Source: Zeugodacus cucurbitae
Lineage: Eukaryota > Arthropoda > Insecta > Diptera > Tephritidae
Assembly (NCBI RefSeq): GCF_028554725.1
Contig: NC_071670.1
Location: 53,371,501 to 53,435,500 of the forward strand
Reading direction: 5' to 3'
Length of the DNA stretch: 64,000 bases
Translations under genes and position numbers: made by a program
Notes under the pieces: generated by a model
The model's input: the letters and a program-made list of their open reading frames with translations, nothing else
Told to the model about the DNA's origin: nothing
Databases searched by the model: none
In this document: positions 46,714 through 58,637 of the stretch, piece after piece
How the letters are laid out: each line of letters opens with the position of its first letter
Position numbering within the stretch: the stretch's first letter is position 1

Positions 46714-47790
46714 AGGAGTTATGACCATTTAAAGTGTTGGTGTCAACTGAAGGGGAATTCCCCTTTTTGCGCGCATTTGGAGGCGAAAAAAAACGTTAAT
46801 TAAACTGGAAGTTGTGACTATTTTTGGCTCTTAACTTCATTTGGATATCGATTAATGCGAAACAAGTTAGAAAGTGTGCGTACTTTGGAAAATTCTATAA
46901 GAAATTTCGATTTCAAATACCTCATATAAATATTTTATTTTCCAAATTGCGACCACTTTTATTCTCCAAATCATATACATATATACAGGAAATTGGTGTA
47001 GAATTCTTCAGGCTTTCGGAATATATAAACGTTTTTACTAACTTATGGGCATGGTCAAATTTTATTGCCAAAAAACACGAAAATGACTCTCAAACTGTCG
47101 GAAATAAGGCCTTATAGCTAAAATATTTGATTAGTTAGAATTCTGCAAAGTATCTCAGAAGATGCGCAATTATCTCAAGATACCGCTAGCAAAAAAAATT
47201 CGCATTCAAAACGTAATCACAAAAATCATGTAATCACACTTGTTGCCAAAACTTCGTGGTTTCTTAATATTTTTCGAGGATTTTTTGTTTAAATTGTTGC
47301 ATTAATTTGGCGCAAAATTATAAGAACAAATTCCATGGCAAAGTGATTAAAATTAAATAAATATTGAATAATATAACATAGTACTATCTTTGCTGTTAGT
47401 AGGCTTTCAAACTTTTACAAAAAATGGAGCTACTTTAAATTAATGGTACTCAGAATAATCTGCAGGCCTCCCCGCAACTTTCTATGCCCATAATGTCCAA
47501 CTAAAGTTAGAATTTGCTGCTGTTTTATGCTGTTTTATCAGATTTGTTGCCGATTGCAACATATTTTAACTTTTTCTAAATGTTTACAGTGCAATAACAA
47601 CAACTATTTTTTTATACATTTGTGGGCCATGCGATCCTGAAGAGACCAGTAAAAACCGCATGGCTCTAAGTGCCTCCGTTTGGCCACAATTCGCATTTTT
47701 CAATTTCGCAGCCACCTACTGCCTGCTCCTGGTCGCCTGGTAGAAATCCCAATTTTTGGCATCAAGTTGAAATGCATTTTTTCGCAGCCG
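46714..47790 (+). repeat. Left arm of the large inverted repeat (foldback-like structure)
   Basis: From GAGTTATGACCATTTAAAG to GGTAGAAATCCCAATTTT this segment reappears in reverse complement at 55200-56500. Landmarks shared in mirrored order are AACGTTAATTAA, TGCGAAACAAGTTAG, GACTCTCAAACTGTCGG, the CTTCGTGGTTTCTTAATA block, GGTACTCAGAATAATCTG, and CCGCATGGCTCTAAGTGCC. No coding function is seen. Confidence 0.85.
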
Positions 47791-50700
47791 ACGTCGGCAG
47801 CGCCGGACAACAGCGAAACGCAAATGCTTATAACTTTTGAACCAGAGGTCGGATTTGGGTGATCTAAATTTTGAATTTTACAGGATCGCATGGACTATAA
47901 CCCTAAACAAGTGGATTCCGTGTTGGAATTACCCGCGAATTACTAAAATTAAAAATGTGATGCAAATCGCGAATTTTAATGGAAATTACACTCAAAATGC
48001 CTTCGTTTGCTTAAATAAGTTTCAGAAAATGGTTGTCGTAGTTACTCCGTGCCATTAGCTATCCATTCAATGCCTTAGATGTTCAATAAAACCATTATTT
48101 TATACAATATTTTACTTTTAACGTTTGCACTAATTGCATAATTTATTGCACAATCTACGCAATATTTTGTTGTTGGAACGAATGCTTTTGTATGCCAGAC
48201 AGTAATTATTCACTTTCTACTTCATTTTTATATTCTCCTTTTCTTTTATACACGTGCAAACGCTGGTTGTTGAGTTCGATATTGGTGTTACCAGATCGTT
48301 ATTTGTTTAGATATTTCATAGAATATTATTTCTTATGTAATGTAAAAAATCATCTAGTTTCTATATTTGCAAGTTAGAACTCGAAACTCCGATGTTTTAG
48401 CCACTTTATCGCTAAAAATGTGCGAAAATGTGCGATTTGCCACACATTTTTAATTTTCAAAAATATTACGTAATGACAATTTTAAATATTTTTCAATAGG
48501 TTTGTAGCGCATGCGTTTCTGCAAAATTCAAAATTTAGATCACCAAAATCCATTTAGCCGTTCAAAAGTTATTCGCATTTTTCTATTTCGCAGCCACCTA
48601 CTGCCTGCTCCTGGTTGCCTGGTGCAAATCCCAATTTTTGGCATCAAGTTGAAATGCATTTTTTCGCAGCCGACGTCGGCAGCGCCGGACAACAGCGAAA
48701 CGCAAATGCTTATAACTTTTGAACCAGAGGTCGGATTTGGGTGATCTAAATTTTGAATTTTACAGGATCGCATGGACTATAACCCTAAACAAGTGGATTC
48801 CGTGTTGGAATTACCCGCGAATTACTAAAATTAAAAATGTGATGCAAATCGCGAATTTTAATGGAAATTACACTCAAAATGCCTTCGTTTGCTTAAATAA
48901 GTTTCAGAAAATGGTTGTCGTAGTTACTCCGTGCCATTAGCTATCCATTCAATGCCTTAGATGTTCAATAAAACAATTATTTTATACAATATTTTACTTT
49001 TAACGTTTGCACTAATTGCATAATTTATTGCACAATCTACGCAATATTTTGTTGTTGGAACGAATGCTTTTGTATGCCAGACAGTAATTATTCACTTTCT
49101 ACTTCATTTTTATATTCTCCTTTTCTTTTATACACGTGCAAACGCTGGTTGTTGAGTTCGATATTGGTGTTACCAGATCGTTATTTGTTTAGATATTTCA
49201 TAGAATATTATTTCTTATGTAATGTAAAAAATCATCTAGTTTCTATATTTGCAAGTTAGAACTCGAAACTCCGATGTTTTAGCCACTTTATCGCTAAAAA
49301 TGTGCGAAAATGTGCGATTTGCCACACATTTTTAATTTTCAAAAATATTACGTAATGACAATTTTAAATATTTTTCAATAGGTTTGTAGCGCATGCGTTT
49401 CTGCAAAATTCAAAATTTAGATCACCAAAATCCATTTAGCCGTTCAAAAGTTATTCGCATTTTTCTATTTCGCAGCCACCTACTGCCTGCTCCTGGTTGC
49501 CTGGTGCAAATCCCAATTTTTGGCATCAAGTTGAAATGCATTTTTTCGCAGCCGACGTCGGCAGCGCCGGACAACAGCGAAACGCAAATGCTTATAACTT
49601 TTGAACCAGAGGTCGGATTTGGGTGATCTAAATTTTGAATTTTACAGGATCGCATGGACTATAACCCTAAACAAGTGGATTCCGTGTTGGAATTACCCGC
49701 GAATTACTAAAATTAAAAATGTGATGCAAATCGCGAATTTTAATGGAAATTACACTCAAAATGCCTTCGTTTGCTTAAATAAGTTTCAGAAAATGGTTGT
49801 CGTAGTTACTCCGTGCCATTAGCTATCCATTCAATGCCTTAGATGTTCAATAAAACAATTATTTTATACAATATTTTACTTTTAACGTTTGCACTAATTG
49901 CATAATTTATTGCACAATCTACGCAATATTTTGTTGTTGGAACGAATGCTTTTGTATGCCAGACAGTAATTATTCACTTTCTACTTCATTTTTATATTCT
50001 CCTTTTCTTTTATACACGTGCAAACGCTGGTTGTTGAGTTCGATATTGGTGTTACCAGATCGTTATTTGTTTAGATATTTCATAGAATATTATTTCTTAT
50101 GTAATGTAAAAAATCATCTAGTTTCTATATTTGCAAGTTAGAACTCGAAACTCCGATGTTTTAGCCACTTTATCGCTAAAAATGTGCGAAAATGTGCGAT
50201 TTGCCACACATTTTTAATTTTCAAAAATATTACGTAATGACAATTTTAAATATTTTTCAATAGGTTTGTAGCGCATGCGTTTCTGCAAAATTCAAAATTT
50301 AGATCACCAAAATCCATTTAGCCGTTCAAAAGTTATTCGCATTTTTCTATTTCGCAGCCACCTACTGCCTGCTCCTGGTTGCCTGGTGCAAATCCCAATT
50401 TTTGGCATCAAGTTGAAATGCATTTTTTCGCAGCCGACGTCGGCAGCGCCGGACAACAGCGAAACGCAAATGCTTATAACTTTTGAACAAGAGGTCGGAT
50501 TTGGGTGATCTAAATTTTGAATTTTACAGGATCGCATGGACTATAACCCTAAACAAGTGGATTCCGTGTTGGAATTACCCGCGAATTACTAAAATTAAAA
50601 ATGTGATGCAAATCGCGAATTTTAATGGAAATTACACACAAGATGCATTCGTTTGCTTAAATAAGTTTCAGAAAATGGTTGTCGTAGTTACTCCGTGCCA

Positions 50701-53700
50701 TTAGCTATCCATTCAATGCCTTAGATGTTCAATAAAACAATTATTTTATACAATATTTTACTTTTAACGTTTGCACTAATTGCATAATTTATTGCACAAT
50801 CTACGCAATATTTTGTTGTTGGAACGAATGCTTTTGTATGCCAGACAGTAATTATTCACTTTCTACTTCATTTTTATATTCTCCTTTTCTTTTATACACG
50901 TGCAAACGCTGGTTGTTGAGTTCGATATTGGTGTTACCAGATCGTTATTTGTTTAGATATTTCATAGAATATTATTTCTTATGTAATGTAAAAAATCATC
51001 TAGTTTCTATATTTGCAAGTTAGAACTCGAAACTCCGATGTTTTAGCCACTTTATCGCTAAAAATGTGCGAAAATGTGCGATTTGCCACACATTTTTAAT
51101 TTTCAAAAATATTACGTAATGACAATTTTAAATATTTTTCAATAGGTTTGTAGCGCATGCGTTTCTGCAAAATTCAAAATTTAGATCACCAAAATCCATT
51201 TAGCCGTTCAAAAGTTATTCGCATTTTTCTATTTCGCAGCCACCTACTGCCTGCTCCTGGTTGCCTGGTGCAAATCCCAATTTTTGGCATCAAGTTGAAA
51301 TGCATTTTTTCGCAGCCGACGTCGGCAGCGCCGGACAACAGCGAAACGCAAATGCTTATAACTTTTGAACCAGAGGTCGGATTTGGGTGATCTAAATTTT
51401 GAATTTTACAGGATCGCATGGACTATAACCCTAAACAAGTGGATTCCGTGTTGGAATTACCCGCGAATTACTAAAATTAAAAATGTGATGCAAATCGCGA
51501 ATTTTAATGGAAATTACACTCAAAATGCCTTCGTTTGCTTAAATAAGTTTCAGAAAATGGTTGTCGTAGTTACTCCGTGCCATTAGCTATCCATTCAATG
51601 CCTTAGATGTTCAATAAAACAATTATTTTATACAATATTTTACTTTTAACGTTTGCACTAATTGCATAATTTATTGCACAATCTACGCAATATTTTGTTG
51701 TTGGAACGAATGCTTTTGTATGCCAGACAGTAATTATTCACTTTCTACTTCATTTTTATATTCTCCTTTTCTTTTATACACGTGCAAACGCTGGTTGTTG
51801 AGTTCGATATTGGTGTTACCAGATCGTTATTTGTTTAGATATTTCATAGAATATTATTTCTTATGTAATGTAAAAAATCATCTAGTTTCTATATTTGCAA
51901 GTTAGAACTCGAAACTCCGATGTTTTAGCCACTTTATCGCTAAAAATGTGCGAAAATGTGCGATTTGCCACACATTTTTAATTTTCAAAAATATTACGTA
52001 ATGACAATTTTAAATATTTTTCAATAGGTTTGTAGCGCGTGCGTTTCTGCAAAATTCAAAATTTAGATCACCAAAATCCATTTAGCCGTTCAAAAGTTAT
52101 TCGCATTTTTCTATTTCGCAGCCACCTACTGCCTGCTCCTGGTTGCCTGGTGCAAATCCCAATTTTTGGCATCAAGTTGAAATGCATTTTTTCGCAGCCG
52201 ACGTCGGCAGCGCCGGACAACAGCGAAACGCAAATGCTTATAACTTTTGAACCAGAGGTCGGATTTGGGTGATCTAAATTTTGAATTTTACAGGATCGCA
52301 TGGACTATAACCCTAAACAAGTGGATTCCGTGTTGGAATTACCCGCGAATTACTAAAATTAAAAATGTGATGCAAATCGCGAATTTTAATGGAAATTACA
52401 CTCAAAATGCCTTCGTTTGCTTAAATAAGTTTCAGAAAATGGTTGTCGTAGTTACTCCGTGCCATTAGCTATCCATTCAATGCCTTAGATGTTCAATAAA
52501 ACAATTATTTTATACAATATTTTACTTTTAACGTTTGCACTAATTGCATAATTTATTGCACAATCTACGCAATATTTTGTTGTTGGAACGAATGCTTTTG
52601 TATGCCAGACAGTAATTATTCACTTTCTACTTCATTTTTATATTCTCCTTTTCTTTTATACACGTGCAAACGCTGGTTGTTGAGTTCGATATTGGTGTTA
52701 CCAGATCGTTATTTGTTTAGATATTTCATAGAATATTATTTCTTATGTAATGTAAAAAATCATCTAGTTTCTATATTTGCAAGTTAGAACTCGAAACTCC
52801 GATGTTTTAGCCACTTTATCGCTAAAAATGTGCGAAAATGTGCGATTTGCCACACATTTTTAATTTTCAAAAATATTACGTAATGACAATTTTAAATATT
52901 TTTCAATAGGTTTGTAGCGCATGCGTTTCTGCAAAATTCAAAATTTAGATCACCAAAATCCATTTAGCCGTTCAAAAGTTATTCGCATTTTTCTATTTCG
53001 CAGCCACCTACTGCCTGCTCCTGGTTGCCTGGTGCAAATCCCAATTTTTGGCATCAAGTTGAAATGCATTTTTTCGCAGCCGACGTCGGCAGCGCCGGAC
53101 AACAGCGAAACGCAAATGCTTATAACTTTTGAACAAGAGGTCGGATTTGGGTGATCTAAATTTTGAATTTTACAGGATCGCATGGACTATAACCCTAAAC
53201 AAGTGGATTCCGTGTTGGAATTACCCGCGAATTACTAAAATTAAAAATGTGATGCAAATCGCGAATTTTAATGGAAATTACACTCAAAATGCCTTCGTTT
53301 GCTTAAATAAGTTTCAGAAAATGGTTGTCGTAGTTACTCCGTGCCATTAGCTATCCATTCAATGCCTTAGATGTTCAATAAAACAATTATTTTATACAAT
53401 ATTTTACTTTTAACGTTTGCACTAATTGCATAATTTATTGCACAATCTACGCAATATTTTGTTGTTGGAACGAATGCTTTTGTATGCCAGACAGTAATTA
53501 TTCACTTTCTACTTCATTTTTATATTCTCCTTTTCTTTTATACACGTGCAAACGCTGGTTGTTGAGTTCGATATTGGTGTTACCAGATCGTTATTTGTTT
53601 AGATATTTCATAGAATATTATTTCTTATGTAATGTAAAAAATCATCTAGTTTCTATATTTGCAAGTTAGAACTCGAAACTCCGATGTTTTAGCCACTTTA

Positions 53701-54783
53701 TCGCTAAAAATGTGCGAAAATGTGCGATTTGCCACACATTTTTAATTTTCAAAAATATTACGTAATGACAATTTTAAATATTTTTCAATAGGTTTGTAGC
53801 GCATGCGTTTCTGCAAAATTCAAAATTTAGATCACCAAAATCCATTTAGCCGTTCAAAAGTTATTCGCATTTTTCTATTTCGCAGCCACCTACTGCCTGC
53901 TCCTGGTTGCCTGGTGCAAATCCCAATTTTTGGCATCAAGTTGAAATGCATTTTTTCGCAGCCGACGTCGGCAGCGCCGGACAACAGCGAAACGCAAATG
54001 CTTATAACTTTTGAACCAGAGGTCGGATTTGGGTGATCTAAATTTTGAATTTTACAGGATCGCATGGACTATAACCCTAAACAAGTGGATTCCGTGTTGG
54101 AATTACCCGCGAATTACTAAAATTAAAAATGTGATGCAAATCGCGAATTTTAATGGAAATTACACTCAAAATGCCTTCGTTTGCTTAAATAAGTTTCAGA
54201 AAATGGTTGTCGTAGTTACTCCGTGCCATTAGCTATCCATTCAATGTCTAGATGTTCAATAAAACAATTTTTTTATACAATATTTTACTTTCAATGTTTG
54301 CACTAAATTGCATAATTTATTGCACAATCTACGCAATTTTGTGTTGGTTGAACCACTGTTTTGGTTTGCTACAAATAATTATTCATTTTCTACCTAATTT
54401 TTATATTCTCCTTTTCTTCTATGCATGTGCAAACGCTGGTTGATGCACCCAAATGTGTTCGTTTTTGGTGTTACCATTTCTTCCTCGTTTGAAATATTTC
54501 ATATAACTTTATATGCTTATTTAAGGTAAAAAATCATCTAGTTTCTATATTTGCAAGTTAGAACTCGAAACTCCGATGTTTTAACTGCTTTTACGCTGAA
54601 AGTTTGCGATTTGCAATATATTTTTATTTCTCTAAATTTGCTGGTTATTCCAAGATGGATTCTTATTATATATGATTATGGAGCATGCGATTCTGCAAAT
54701 TTTGGCATTTTTAGTTTTACGCTACGACCAGCCGTTCAAAAGTTATAAGCGTTTTTCTGTTCGGCAGCCACCTACTGCCTGCT
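47691..54783 (+). repeat. Tandem array of about eight 882-bp units
   Basis: The same sequence recurs every 882 bases: identical landmarks at 47837, 48719, 49601, 50483, 51365, 52247, 53129 and 54011. Units 2 to 7 differ by only a handful of substitutions (for example GAACCAGAGG versus GAACAAGAGG at 50488 and 53134). Unit 1 is slightly divergent (GGTAGAAATCCC for GGTGCAAATCCC), and the last unit degrades after 54246. Small open frames on both strands repeat with the array; they mirror each other because of the internal palindrome and are not considered genes. Confidence 0.95.
48505..48780. repeat. Inverted repeat inside each 882-bp unit (representative copy)
   Basis: Arms of about 75 bases: 48505-48585 (GCATGCGTTTCTGCAAAATT, AAATTTAGATCACCAAAATCC, GTTCAAAAGTTATTCGCATT) and, in reverse complement, 48700-48775 (GCATTTGC, TATAACTTTTGAAC, GGATTTGGGTGATCTAAATTT, AGGATCGCAT). 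The loop of about 110 bases carries GCCTGGTGCAAATCCCAATT and a GC-rich CCGACGTCGGCAGCGCCGG. The same structure recurs in every unit, spaced 882 bases. Confidence 0.85.
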
Positions 54784-55250
54784 CCTGGTCGCCTAGTAGA
54801 AATCCCAATTTTTGGCATCAAGTTGAAATGCATTTTTTTGGCAGCGGCGCCGGCAGAGCGGCAGAGCTGCCCGATGGTGTTGCATATCCAAAGGGGCAAA
54901 TTTGATTTAACGGAAGTGGGATGTGGCGGGACCGGAACATGTCACCGGCAGGAAACCGGATGTGTCCAACTTCCGATTTCCGGTTCCCAACTTCCGGTCT
55001 GGACCCAAACCGGAAACAGAGTACCGTTATTTTTATTTCCGGTTTCCGGTATGGGTCAACTTCCGGTCGGCCACATCCCACTTCCGTTAATTCAAATTTG
55101 CCCCTTTGCATATGCAACACCATCGGGCAGCTCTGCCGCTCTGCCGGCGCCGCTGCCAAAAACATGCATTTCAATTTGTTGCGAAAATATGGGATTTCTA
55201 CTAGGCGACCAGGAGCAGGCAGTAGGTGGCTGCGAAATTGAAAAATGCGA
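54752..55250. repeat. GC-rich palindrome at the array/right-arm junction
   Basis: Arms 54752-54932 and 55066-55250 are reverse complements (GCAGCCACCTACTGCCTGCT, GGCAGCGGCGCCGGCAGAGC, GATGGTGTTGCATAT, ACGGAAGTGGGATGTGGC). The spacer of about 130 bases holds roughly ten CCGGAA/TTCCGG-type motifs. Long open frames of 147-150 codons on both strands here are products of the palindrome. Confidence 0.85.
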
Positions 55251-56500
55251 ATTGTGGCCAAACGGAGGCACTTAGAGCCATGCGGTTTTTAATGGTCTCT
55301 TCAGAATCGCTTGGCCCACAAGTGTATAAAAAAATGGTTGTTGTTATTGCACTGTAAACATTTATAAAAAATTAAAATATGTTGCAATCGGCAACAAATA
55401 TGAGAAAACAGCATAAAACAGCAGCAAATTCTAACTTTAGTTGGACATTATGGGCATAGAAAGTTGCAGGGAGGCCTGCAGATTATTCTGAGTACCATTA
55501 ATGATAAGTAGCTCCATTTTTTGTAAAAGTTTGAAAGCCTACTAACAGCAAAGATAGTACTATGTTATATTATTCAATATTTATTTAATTTTAATCACTT
55601 TGCCATGGAATTTGTTCTTATAAGTTTGCGCCAAATTAATGCAACAATTTAAACAAAAAATCCTCGAAAAATATTAAGAAACCACGAAGTTTTGGCAAAA
55701 AGTGTGATTACATGATTTCTGCACCTTTTGCATTGGCTTAACATGGACATTAACATTCCACTGTCCGTTAACATAACAGGCTGCACAGTTAACAGTGCGT
55801 TAACAGTACCAGGCAGAAATCTACCTGCTGCCATTTCTGGGTGCCTGGTAGAAATCCCAGTTTTTCGCACCAAATTGAAATGCAGTTTTTTGGCAGCGGC
55901 GCCGGCAGAGCGGCAGTGTTGCCCGATGGTGTTGCATATGCAAAGGGGCATATTTGAATTAACGGAAGTGGGAAGTGGTGGGACCGGAAATCACCACCGT
56001 ACGGGAATGTGAATTTGCTAACTGTATCTTGAGAGAATTGCGCATCTTCTGAGATACTTTGTAGAATTCTAACAAATCAAATATTTTAGATATAAGCCCT
56101 TGCTTCCGACAGTTTGAGAGTCATTTTCGTGTTTATTTGCAATATGACCATGCCCATAAGTTAGTAAAAATGTTTATATATTCCTGTAGCCTGAAGAATT
56201 CTACACCAATTTCCTGCATATATGTATGTGATTTGGAGAATGGAAGTGGTCGCAATTTGGAAAATAAAATATTTATATGAGGTATTTGAAATTAAAATTT
56301 CTTAAAGAATTTTCCAAACTACGCACACTTTCTAACTTGTTTCGCATTAATGAATATCCAAATTGAATTAAGTGCAAAAAATAGTCACAATTTCCAGCTT
56401 AATTAACGTTTTTTTGCGCATCCAATTGCGAGGAAATCGGGCATGAGAATTCCCCTGCGGTTGACACCGACACCTTGAATGGCCATAACTCTGGTAAATC
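55200..56500 (-). repeat. Right arm of the large inverted repeat
   Basis: Reverse-complement counterpart of 46714-47790, estimated by eye at about 90% identity. Relative to the left arm it carries an extra insert of about 290 bases (about 55720-56010). That insert contains another copy of the CTGGTAGAAATCCCA...GGCAGCGGCGCCGGCAGAG module. Confidence 0.85.
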
Positions 56501-58637
56501 TGAACCGATTTTAATGATTTTAATGTCATATGAAAGGAAATTTCAACCTCTACAGCGTTCAGTTCTTAGGAATTTAAAGGTTGTGTTTTTTACTTTTAAA
56601 ATTCAGTGTGTATAATTTTGCTGCTTGAATTTGAATAAAATCAGCTACAAATACTCACCTTTAAAGAAGTATATTGCCCATTTATTTAGAATAAAATATG
56701 GTGTTGTTGGTTTTTTTTTTGTGTTCTTTATTGAATTATTTGTTGGTCTCTAACAATAGCAGCAGCTTTGCTTTTGTCTTATGTATTTATTTATTTATTA
56801 TAATTTTTTCCACTTCTAATTTTATTATTTATTAAGGTTATTTTACTTATTACATACATATGTATATATATATTAAATATTTATTTACTTATTCTTTACC
56901 ATTTGCTGTAGTAATAATCTTAACGATTTATAAAACATTTCATTTGTCTTTTTGGTTTTTTTTTTAGAATTATAACAACGTATTTCTGCTCTCTTTATAC
57001 ATCTCATTTGTGGCTTGTGATACATTTATTTTGTTTATTTTGTTTTAATATTTTAAATTTCGCAATTTTCATGTATTCCTTTTATACTCCATTTAATGAT
57101 ACCTAAATTGTTGATGGCTTTTGCATTTCGTCGCAATTCGCTGTTCTGCTCTGCTCTGCTCTAGGGGATAAATGGCCAATTTTTGCTTTATTTTTTTCTT
57201 TAATTATTGAATTTAATATGATTTATTGCTTTAAATAATATGTTTTTTTTTTTTGTAATCGTAATCATGCTTGTAGTAAATAGTAAATTGTTGTATACTC
57301 TTTGTTGTCGCCTTTAAGCAGCTTCGTATGCCACATGATCGTTCGCTGTTGTATTTGAAATGTTCTGCCTCATCGTCTTTGTCCACGCTAAAGCTATGCC
57401 TTTGGAAATTTTCGTTTCCCTCCGTACGCCTTTGCGCCTGTTTTCCTTTAGGTACTGCTATTTCATCATCTTTTGTTTGTTTCTATATCACATGCGTATC
57501 CTTCATTTCGCTTTCTCTTTCACTATTTACTTTTTCTTAATTTTTTTTTGCCTCTTCTTTCGAGCTTCTTTCTTTCTTTTCATTTATTCATTTACATTTA
57601 TTAGTTCTGCTTGCTAATTTGATTTGTTTTGCTTTGTTTGTTTTTCGTTTTGCTGGTTCAAGGATTCTTATGGAAATGCATTTTTATTGTATTTTCAATA
57701 TTCTCCTAATTTATTGTATTATTATTTTTTCTGTTTCTATCAATAATCATAAGCATTTATCTTTATTATTCATTTGTTGCATTTCTTATTGTTCTTTTGC
57801 ATATTGGTTTTTAAATAAGTTGCTTTTCGCTTTTTAGTTTCTTTAACTATTTTTGTATCATTAAAATTGTTTAAAGCAAAGTGTAATATAAACAATATTT
57901 CAATATTTTTTTGTTTGCGTGTCAACTAAATATTTACAAAATTATTTGGTTTTTTTTTCATAGATACATATAATATTTTTATATTGGTTTGTTTTGAATT
58001 TTGAATATTTGAGATTTTTTTTCTCATTTTAACCAGTCTTTTTTATACAAATAATGATCTTTTAAGTATAAGTTATTTTTTGGTATCATGCCCTGCAGCA
58101 AGTGTATGAACTGTAATTGATATCAAGTGATTTTAATATAATTTTTACTAATTCACAAATGATTAAATTACTTTAATATGTTTTTTAACAAAAAAAAAAA
58201 AAAAAATGAATAAAATAAAAATAAATTATATTAGTATATTATATGGCTTTGAAGTAAAAATATATATTGACAAAAAAAATATATATTATATTAACAGATT
58301 TTGTTTATGAGACTCCTCTGTATCAAGTTTCCTTTAGCTAATTTATTCCTGTGAAAATATATCCGTTTGAATTTAGGATTTCTACCAGACACCCAAAAGT
58401 TCACAGTAAGCATACGCGGACTGTTATTGCAAAGGTTTTCGGCGTATATCTTGAGAATCGATGAATGGATCTAGTTCTTGTACGTGCTTGAGCCACGTAG
58501 CTAAGTTTCAACGTGAAGTTTTGAAATATAAATAATTAATAACGCTTGAAGGTTGCCGGATTTATCTTTTTGAGATTTTCATAGCCTTTGGTTTTAATAG
58601 GTGGCTTTGCAAATTTGTTGCGACTCAGAATCTTTTA
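56501..58637. other. AT-rich intergenic DNA, no gene seen
   Basis: Outside the right arm the sequence becomes AT-rich with many T runs. Open frames at 57328-57837 are hydrophobic and low-complexity, overlap in different frames, and have no recognisable family. Confidence 0.5.

Noticed and set aside
48511..54065. Repeated open frames of 61-77 codons on both strands with conserved peptides
   Set aside because: They recur exactly with the 882-bp period, and the sense and antisense peptides mirror each other because the DNA is palindromic. No start context, family or codon signal.
54818..55275. Overlapping 147- and 150-codon frames on opposite strands
   Set aside because: Both fall in the GC-rich palindrome at 54752-55250, and each frame is the mirror of the other.
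46714..56500. Galileo or P-element identity for the large inverted repeat
   Set aside because: The termini as seen do not match a remembered Galileo end and no transposase is present, so only the structural description is kept.
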